Part shown: positions 7,406 to 11,570 of the stretch, one piece after another
How positions within the stretch are numbered: the stretch's first letter is position 1
How the letters are laid out: each line of letters starts with the position of its first letter
Assembly (NCBI GenBank): GCA_014728765.1
Contig: WJLA01000051.1
Coordinates: 1-11,570, forward strand
DNA from: Candidatus Peregrinibacteria bacterium
GTDB lineage: Bacteria; Patescibacteriota; Gracilibacteria; UBA1369
Reading direction: 5' to 3'
DNA: 11,570 nt
The notes under the pieces: model-generated
Database searches by the model: none
What the model was told of the DNA's origin: nothing
The model's input: only the letters and a program-made list of their open reading frames with translations
Program-made: the position numbers and the translations under genes

Positions 7406-8262
7406 TAATTTAAAACACTTTTTAATTGGTAAGGAATCTCCTCAATCAAATCCATTGTCGTATAAGCATATCCCTTCTCTTTATATAGTTTTTCACCTGC
7501 TTTACCCAAGCAATAAGCTCCCAAACATCCGGCATCATACATTTCCACTCCCTGAGCTATTAAACCTCCAACCATTCCCGCCAAAACATCACCTGTCCCT
7601 CCTTTGGTCATACCGGCATTTCCAGATGTGTTATCAGCAATTTTTCCATCATCGGAGGCAATCAGATCCACCGGACCTTTTAACAAAATGTTCATTTTCA
7701 AGTCATTGGCCAAAGTTCGAATCAGCCTTGATTTGTGAGGCTGAGGATCTCTGATTTTAAATGCTTTGCCAATCAGTTTTTCGAACTCTCCATGATGAGG
7801 AGTGATAATCAGTTTTTGAGACAATGGCATGTTCTCAACAAGTTCCAAAGCTTGAATAGCTTCAGCATCAAGTACTACCGGAATATCTATGCCCAGCAAA
7901 ATGTCTTTCACTGCTTTAATAGTTTCCGGTCTGTCTTTAAGACCCGGCCCGATCACAGCAACATCAGCTTTTTTTGCTATCATATAAATCAATTCTCTAC
8001 CTCGACTCGACAAATATTCTCCCGGATACTTTTTCACAATCAAAGCCGGACTGGCATTTCTGGTCACTTCGAAGTTTGATTCCGGTACTGCCATTTTAAC
8101 CAAATCAACACCTGTGTTAACAGCAGCTAATCCACAGAAAATAGGTGCTCCATGATAATCATTGCTTCCTCCAACCACTAAAACTCTTCCATTCTTGGTT
8201 TTATAACTATCCGCTTTCCTGGATTTTATCTTTTTTTTAAGATCAGATATTTTGATAGTCAT
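7405..8262 (-). CDS. nnrD: ADP-dependent (S)-NAD(P)H-hydrate dehydratase
   Basis: This 285-residue protein repairs hydrated NADH/NADPH in the cytoplasm, using ADP in bacteria. Family motifs are VVGGSNDYHGAP (29-40), VIGPGL (103-108), VLDAEAI (130-136; LDADAL is usual), ITPHHGEFEKL (153-163), LLKGPVDLI (193-201) and the anion-hole/catalytic GNAGMTKGGTGDVLAGM region with D225. It is a stand-alone kinase-fold domain. The NnrE epimerase half found fused in E. coli YjeF (Nnr) is absent and not seen elsewhere in the window. Its ATG overlaps the enolase stop by one base (TAATG), and its own stop overlaps the pgeF start the same way. The pairing with enolase fits NADH damage arising around glycolysis, but that link is inference. 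Confidence 0.94.
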   Translation of the reverse strand: MTIKISDLKKKIKSRKADSYKTKNGRVLVVGGSNDYHGAPIFCGLAAVNTGVDLVKMAVPESNFEVTRNASPALIVKKYPGEYLSSRGRELIYMIAKKADVAVIGPGLKDRPETIKAVKDILLGIDIPVVLDAEAIQALELVENMPLSQKLIITPHHGEFEKLIGKAFKIRDPQPHKSRLIRTLANDLKMNILLKGPVDLIASDDGKIADNTSGNAGMTKGGTGDVLAGMVGGLIAQGVEMYDAGCLGAYCLGKAGEKLYKEKGYAYTTMDLIEEIPYQLKSVLN

Positions 8263-9551
8263 TATTTTAAGTTAAAAAAAGCTCCATGTCCCGCATAAAT
8301 TGCCTTTCTGCCCAATTCCTCCTCTATTCTTAACAGCTGATTATATTTTGCAATTCTATCTGTCCTGGAAAGCGAACCGGTTTTAATTTGACCTGTGCCC
8401 ATAGCTACGACCAAATCAGCTATGGTAGTATCCTCGGTCTCTCCTGAACGATGAGAGATAACAGATGTCCAATCATTTTCTTCAGCCAAATCAATAGCTT
8501 CAATTGTTTCGGAAAGCGAACCAATTTGGTTTACCTTGATCAAAATGGAATTGGCGGCATCCTGATCAATCGCTTTTTGCAGTCTTTCCACATTGGTCAC
8601 CAGCAAATCATCACCGACTATTTGCACTTTTCCTTTGGTTTTCTTCTTTAATAGCGCCCAACTTTCCCAGTCATCTTCGCCGAAACCGTCTTCAATTGAA
8701 ATTATTGGGTATTTTTTGATCATTTTATCCCAAAAGTCTACCATTTCCGATCCGGAAAGTGTTTCTTGCTTACCTTTCAACTTCATTTCATATTTTTTGA
8801 TCTTGGCATTATAAAACTCAGATGCAGCGGCATCTACCGCCAAAAGTATATCTTTTCCTTCTTTGTAGCCGGCTTCTTTTACTGCTTTCAAAATCAACTC
8901 AAAAGCTTCTTCTTGGGCTTTTAAAGAAGGCGCATAACCACCTTCGTCTCCAACGGTTGTGGCATATCCTTTTGCTTTTAAAATACTTTTCAAGGTATGA
9001 AAAATTTCCGCTCCCATTCTCAGTGCCTCTTTAAAACTGGCGGCACCGACAGGCATTATCATAAATTCTTGAATATCCACTCCACTATCGGCATGAGCTC
9101 CGCCATTTAATATATTCATCATTGGCACGGGAAGCAGATTTGCCTCAGGATTTAAGTATTGCCAAAGGCTTATTTTTTTTTCATTGGCGGCACATCGAGC
9201 TGTTGCCATAGAAACGCCCAAAATTGCATTTGCACCTATTTTTGATTTAGCAGGTGTTCCATCTTTTTTGATCATTGCCAAATCAATTTTGGTCTGATCG
9301 GAAACATTCATATCCAAAACCAATTTTTTAAGGGTAGAATTAACATTTTTAACAGCTTTTAGCACACCCTTTCCACCATATCTCGATTTATCACCATCTC
9401 TAAGCTCCAAGGCCTCGTGAACACCTGTCGACGCACCGCTGGGAACAATAGCTCTGCCTATCGCTTTCGCGGTATGTACTTCAACTTCCACAGTGGGATT
9501 ACCTCTTGAATCAAGCACTTCCCTGGCTTTTACGTCGATGATTTTACCCAT
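8262..9551 (-). CDS. eno: Enolase (phosphopyruvate hydratase)
   Basis: This 429-residue protein has normal bacterial enolase length. The glycolytic enzyme interconverts 2-phosphoglycerate and phosphoenolpyruvate. Landmarks are DSRGNPTVEVE (14-24), the mobile loop PSGASTGVHEA (37-47), GDEGGYAP with general acid E203, Mg ligands D240 (AVDAAASEF), E287 (SIEDGF) and D314 (VGDDL), catalytic base K339 (LIKVNQIGSL), and SHRSGETED (366-374). All catalytic residues are present. It is the first gene of a minus-strand operon with nnrD and pgeF. The ATG at 9551 begins the canonical MGKIIDVKAREVLDSRG. No Shine-Dalgarno precedes it; a promoter lies at 9598-9627. Confidence 0.98.
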   Translation of the reverse strand: MGKIIDVKAREVLDSRGNPTVEVEVHTAKAIGRAIVPSGASTGVHEALELRDGDKSRYGGKGVLKAVKNVNSTLKKLVLDMNVSDQTKIDLAMIKKDGTPAKSKIGANAILGVSMATARCAANEKKISLWQYLNPEANLLPVPMMNILNGGAHADSGVDIQEFMIMPVGAASFKEALRMGAEIFHTLKSILKAKGYATTVGDEGGYAPSLKAQEEAFELILKAVKEAGYKEGKDILLAVDAAASEFYNAKIKKYEMKLKGKQETLSGSEMVDFWDKMIKKYPIISIEDGFGEDDWESWALLKKKTKGKVQIVGDDLLVTNVERLQKAIDQDAANSILIKVNQIGSLSETIEAIDLAEENDWTSVISHRSGETEDTTIADLVVAMGTGQIKTGSLSRTDRIAKYNQLLRIEEELGRKAIYAGHGAFFNLK

Positions 9552-9597
9552 AATTTTATTTTTATATATTATTTATTCAGAATTTTAGCTTAAAAAT

Positions 9598-9627
9598 AAT
9601 ATAAAATAAATTTTGAATAGTTGACAA
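9598..9627 (-). promoter_or_regulatory. Candidate eno operon promoter
   Basis: On the minus strand TTGTCA (9627-9622, five of six) is followed after 18 bases by TATATT (9603-9598, five of six). Predicted transcription starts near 9591, giving a leader of about 40 bases that is very AT-rich and lacks a Shine-Dalgarno. Confidence 0.5.
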
Positions 9628-9649
9628 AAAACAGCGATAGGTTAAAAAT
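9621..9649 (+). promoter_or_regulatory. Candidate promoter for the 9672 gene
   Basis: A perfect -35 TTGACA lies at 9621-9626, with a weak -10 16-17 bases downstream (TAAAAA at 9643-9648 or AAAAAT at 9644-9649, four of six each). The -35 hexamer physically overlaps the eno -35 on the other strand. Confidence 0.4.
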
Positions 9650-9671
9650 TAAAAACTTGTAACCTCAAAAA

Positions 9672-10115
9672 ATGGAAAAATTGGAACAATATCGTGTTCT
9701 TTGCAAAAAAATTGAATCGAATCTTGCCACTATCAATCAAGACAATTCTCGTCAAGCAATTATTGATATATTTAACATCTCAACGGTAGTTTCTAATACG
9801 GTAACTGACTGTTTATCTTCTTGCAGGCAACAAATAGATAAAATTAGTGTTAGAAATACAATCAGTACAAATGAAGTAAAGGAAAATGCTGAATTTATCG
9901 ATGTCGCACTTTGTTTAATAAATTTATTTCATCATGCGACCACTAAGGCTTCAGGAATCATTTCCAATAATTTAGAGGCCGATAATTTGATTATGGAATC
10001 AACTGATATAATTTGTTTTAACTTAACATTATCCGTTGAATTTAATGAAAAGATCAATTCACTTTTCCATAATCACTATGAATTGCTTGAAAGAGCGCAC
10101 AACCAAAGCGAATAA
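9672..10115 (+). CDS. Hypothetical all-helical protein (147 aa)
   Basis: I do not recognise this protein. It has no signal peptide or clear membrane segment. The pattern of long amphipathic stretches, for example MEKLEQYRVLCKKIESNL and VSNTVTDCLSSCRQQIDKI, suggests a soluble helical bundle. Cysteines occur at several places (CKK, DCLSSC, ALC, IICF) but not in a metal-finger spacing. The ATG at 9672 has no Shine-Dalgarno, like most genes here, and lies just after a perfect -35 sequence. Composition is like its neighbours. It is probably its own transcription unit, since a new promoter with a perfect -10 stands before the next gene. Function is unknown. Confidence 0.7.
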   Translation: MEKLEQYRVLCKKIESNLATINQDNSRQAIIDIFNISTVVSNTVTDCLSSCRQQIDKISVRNTISTNEVKENAEFIDVALCLINLFHHATTKASGIISNNLEADNLIMESTDIICFNLTLSVEFNEKINSLFHNHYELLERAHNQSE

Positions 10116-10159
10116 CTAATGATTGTTAAGTATTAAAGTTTTTGCTAAAATCCAAGCAT

Positions 10160-10165
10160 TATAAT
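10160..10165 (+). promoter_or_regulatory. Perfect -10 element giving a near-leaderless transcript
   Basis: TATAAT at 10160-10165 is a consensus -10; no good -35 is seen 15-18 bases upstream. Transcription would start about 10172, only about five bases before the ATG at 10177, so the mRNA would be essentially leaderless. Confidence 0.45.
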
Positions 10166-10176
10166 CTATTTTGAAT

Positions 10177-10770
10177 ATGGAAATTTCTTTAATCAACTCT
10201 AAGGGTGTTTTTATTAAGGCTAAACAAATCAGCATTGCGATTGATCCTTTTACGCAAAATCTTAATTTGGATTTGGATGGCAAGACACCGGATGTAATTC
10301 TTTCATCAAAATCATTTCTTGAACTTTCTGATTTACCTGAAAATGTTAAATACTTTAGTTGGCCCGGCGAGTATTCCGTACAAGGCGTTTCTATCATGTC
10401 TCATTTTCAAGATGAAGAAGAGCAAAATGAAGACAATAAATCCAATGTGTTCGTGATTAATCTGGACGGAATAAAAATTGCCTATATTTATAATCTTAAA
10501 AAAGAATTGCATTCTGATTTAATTGAAAAAATTGGGAATATTGATTTGCTTATTTTGGAACCTACCAATCAAGACAAGATCTTTAATAATACAATGGAAG
10601 AAATTGATCCCAGTGCAATACTACCGATTTTCAATCCTGAAGCTGAAGGTGCAAAGGAAGCTTTTTTTCAGAAACAAGGTTTCAATATCCCTGAAACCAA
10701 AGAAAAAATTAACATCAACTCAAGATCCGATTTTGCTTCAGACAAAATGGACATTTTATTGCTCAAATAA
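10177..10770 (+). CDS. Metallo-beta-lactamase-fold protein lacking the metal-binding residues (COG2220/UlaG-like pseudoenzyme)
   Basis: This 197-residue protein has the scaffold of the COG2220 MBL-fold hydrolases. The first 25 residues end in IAIDPF, as in that family; then come PDVILS (38-43), WPGEYSVQGVSI (62-73), INLDGIKIAYI (94-104), LIEKIGNIDLLIL (115-127) and DPSAILPI (144-151). The usual active residues are gone. The family HxHxDH motif aligns to S44-S46-L48-E49, the early GHS His to Ser8, the Asp of the LGDLG-type strand to Asn106, and the late PMH His to Phe152. The fold is thus probably kept with no dinuclear metal site. An acidic insertion (79-89) follows the GEY block. The ATG at 10177 is preferred to an in-frame TTG at 10171 because it starts where family members do. 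There is no Shine-Dalgarno. The tRNA gene follows after 12 bases. Confidence 0.75.
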   Translation: MEISLINSKGVFIKAKQISIAIDPFTQNLNLDLDGKTPDVILSSKSFLELSDLPENVKYFSWPGEYSVQGVSIMSHFQDEEEQNEDNKSNVFVINLDGIKIAYIYNLKKELHSDLIEKIGNIDLLILEPTNQDKIFNNTMEEIDPSAILPIFNPEAEGAKEAFFQKQGFNIPETKEKININSRSDFASDKMDILLLK

Positions 10771-10782
10771 GATCTATCCAAT

Positions 10783-10857
10783 GCCCCTGTAGTTCAACGG
10801 ATAGAACAAGGCACTCCTAAGGCTTAGATGTAGGTTCGATTCCTACCGGGGGCACCA
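10783..10857 (+). tRNA. tRNA-Arg (anticodon CCT)
   Basis: A full cloverleaf of 75 bases includes an encoded CCA. The acceptor GCCCCTG pairs with CGGGGGC (one G-T), the D stem GTTC pairs with GAAC, and the T arm is GTAGG-TTCGATT-CCTAC. The anticodon loop CTCCTAA at 10814-10820 carries CCT at 10816-10818, decoding AGG. The pair closing the anticodon loop (A31/G39) is a mismatch and 28/42 is G-T. It begins 12 bases after the MBL-like gene, so it may be processed from that transcript. Confidence 0.93.
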
Positions 10858-10867
10858 TATGAATTTG

Positions 10868-10882
10868 CATGCCATAGGCATG
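10868..10882 (+). terminator. Short hairpin after the tRNA, possible terminator
   Basis: CATGCC (10868-10873) and GGCATG (10877-10882) form a six-base stem with an ATA loop, 10 bases past the tRNA CCA end. It is followed by TTAATTTG, a weak T tract. It lies just before the stop of the minus-strand lipoprotein gene, so it may end transcription from both sides. Confidence 0.45.
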
Positions 10883-11119
10883 TTAATTTGATTCAGAAGT
10901 ATTAACGTCAAATCTTTGACCGTTTATTTCAACAGTAATTTCTTCATCAGGATCACCCGATATACTGACCTCATCACCGGTATTTTGTTGCATTAATTTT
11001 TCTGCAAATTCTAAACCTGCCTCTTCTGCCGCTTCTTCGGAAGTGTATCTTTCACCCGGAGAAAAAGAGCAAGCTCCGAATAAAATCATTGTTGTAACCA
11101 GAATAAAAACTTTTGGCAT
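10883..11119 (-). CDS. Small predicted lipoprotein (78 aa)
   Basis: MPKVFILVTTMILFGAC is a short lipoprotein signal peptide: one Lys, a hydrophobic core, and a lipobox FGAC with the modified Cys at residue 17. The remaining about 60 residues are acidic and polar (SEEAAEEAGLEFAEKLM, GDPDEEITVEINGQRF), consistent with a small extracytoplasmic, membrane-anchored protein; no known domain is recognised. The ATG at 11119 is chosen over an in-frame GTG at 11152, because the GTG lies right beside a TATAAT and would precede the likely transcription start. Start at 11119 also gives a normal signal peptide. Function is unknown. Confidence 0.75.
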   Translation of the reverse strand: MPKVFILVTTMILFGACSFSPGERYTSEEAAEEAGLEFAEKLMQQNTGDEVSISGDPDEEITVEINGQRFDVNTSESN

Positions 11120-11152
11120 TTGTTTTTGATTATTTATTACAGCTTTTATCAC

Positions 11153-11180
11153 ATTATAGCTTTAAGTAAAAAATTGTAAT
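11153..11180 (-). promoter_or_regulatory. Promoter of the lipoprotein gene
   Basis: On the minus strand a consensus TATAAT (11158-11153) is preceded, after 16 bases, by ATTACA (11180-11175, four of six to TTGACA). Transcription would start near 11146, leaving a leader of about 27 bases before the ATG at 11119 with no Shine-Dalgarno. Confidence 0.5.
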
Positions 11181-11253
11181 AGTAAAAAAAATGGAAAGAG
11201 GCGTCGCAGAATTATCCACAACACCTTAAGCTAAGTTGGCGAACCGTCTTCGG

Positions 11254-11466
11254 TCAGAGCAGACGCCTGATACTCTCCAATCTCGACGCCTTTGGCACAT
11301 TTACTGCGGAATGTGTGCATGCCGGCGGAGGCGGAAGCTTGCTTGGCCTCTTGGCTCTTTCCTTGGCAAGACAATTCGTACACTTGACCGGTAGTATGTC
11401 GTTGCCCAATTTGATGTGAACGGTTCCCGAGTCTCGGCACTCTTTGCAATCGAAAACTTTTTTCAT
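11254..11466 (-). CDS. Small two-CxxC putative zinc-ribbon protein (70 aa), GC-rich
   Basis: I do not recognise a named family. Four cysteines in two CxxC pairs (C7/C10 in CKEC and C29/C32 in CTNC) spaced by 18 residues make a zinc-ribbon or rubredoxin-knuckle fold likely. The first pair, CKECRDSG, resembles a DnaJ-type CxxCxGxG repeat. A basic stretch AKERAKRPSK and a PPPP run follow, then a basic Arg-Leu tail. The ATG at 11466 is chosen because GGGGAG stands nine bases upstream; a TTG at 11514 is in frame but has nothing to support it. GC is about 52% over 11261-11460, well above the neighbouring genes, as for the small gene at 4343-4552. A role in nucleic-acid or protein binding is only a guess. 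Confidence 0.6.
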   Translation of the reverse strand: MKKVFDCKECRDSGTVHIKLGNDILPVKCTNCLAKERAKRPSKLPPPPACTHSAVNVPKASRLESIRRLL

Positions 11467-11570
11467 TTCATTCAACTCCCCGATAGATGCTCCCAACTTA
11501 CTGACAAACCACAAAGCAACTCTTCACCCTTTCAAAAGGTAAACAATATAACCTTGCAAAATGTCAGTGA

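Noticed and set aside
10116..10397. Minus-strand open frame over the start of the MBL-like gene
   Set aside because: It is the antisense of a clear family match and has no start signals.
10783..10857. tRNA gene as a possible integration site
   Set aside because: I found no repeat of the tRNA 3' end in the window and no integrase.
11212..11220. Consensus DnaA box TTATCCACA
   Set aside because: It is a single perfect copy with no clustered partners, no AT-rich unwinding array and no dnaA or dnaN nearby; one such nine-mer can occur by chance, so I do not call an origin.
11199..11268. AGGCGTC (11199-11205) and GACGCCT (11262-11268) inverted repeat around the 3' end of the two-CxxC gene
   Set aside because: Only seven bases with 56 bases between them, and no T tract placed to make a terminator.
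11231..11449. Alternative minus-strand frame overlapping the two-CxxC gene
   Set aside because: It lacks a ribosome binding site and destroys the CxxC pattern. I considered a frameshift joining the two frames but see no motif that requires it.
11500..11568. ACTGACA and TGTCAGT inverted repeat upstream of the two-CxxC gene
   Set aside because: Seven-base arms 55 bases apart at the window edge; no paired element or known site supports it.

Overview
This is an AT-rich bacterial window with short gaps and several overlapping genes. It reads under the standard bacterial code: TAA, TAG and TGA all serve as stops. The compact layout, an almost complete lack of Shine-Dalgarno sequences in front of ordinary genes, a stand-alone NnrD, and the mix of export and polysaccharide genes suggest a member of the Candidate Phyla Radiation (Patescibacteria). 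That placement is an inference; the window contains no rRNA or other decisive marker.

Left half (1-6622), surface polysaccharide. The window opens inside a Wzt-type ABC exporter ATPase with a C-terminal carbohydrate-binding-like domain. Three bases later comes a 1044-residue protein that joins a SAM methyltransferase, a long coiled coil and two GT2 glycosyltransferase domains. An inverted ~70-codon gene of about 52% GC follows, with its own promoter, ribosome binding site and terminator-like hairpin. Next is a Wzy/WaaL-type polytopic membrane protein ending in TPR repeats. Together these fit synthesis, capping, export and transfer of a surface glycan.

Middle (6614-9551, minus strand), housekeeping. 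eno (enolase), nnrD (NAD(P)H-hydrate dehydratase) and pgeF (laccase-domain purine nucleoside phosphorylase/YfiH family) form a tight operon. Both junctions are TAATG one-base overlaps. The operon converges on the Wzy/WaaL-like gene with a 9-base overlap of coding ends.

Right part (9552-11570). A 120-base divergent promoter region separates eno from an unrecognised helical 147-residue protein. After that comes a protein with a clear metallo-beta-lactamase (COG2220/UlaG-like) scaffold in which every metal-ligand position I can align is substituted. A tRNA-Arg(CCT) with encoded CCA lies 12 bases downstream. A small lipoprotein and a second ~70-codon, ~52% GC gene, encoding a two-CxxC putative zinc-ribbon protein, lie on the minus strand.

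The most interesting items are the metal-less MBL-fold pseudoenzyme, the single-chain methyltransferase/coiled-coil/polymerase beside a Wzt with a glycan-binding domain, and the two GC-rich small genes that differ from all neighbours in composition and translation signals.
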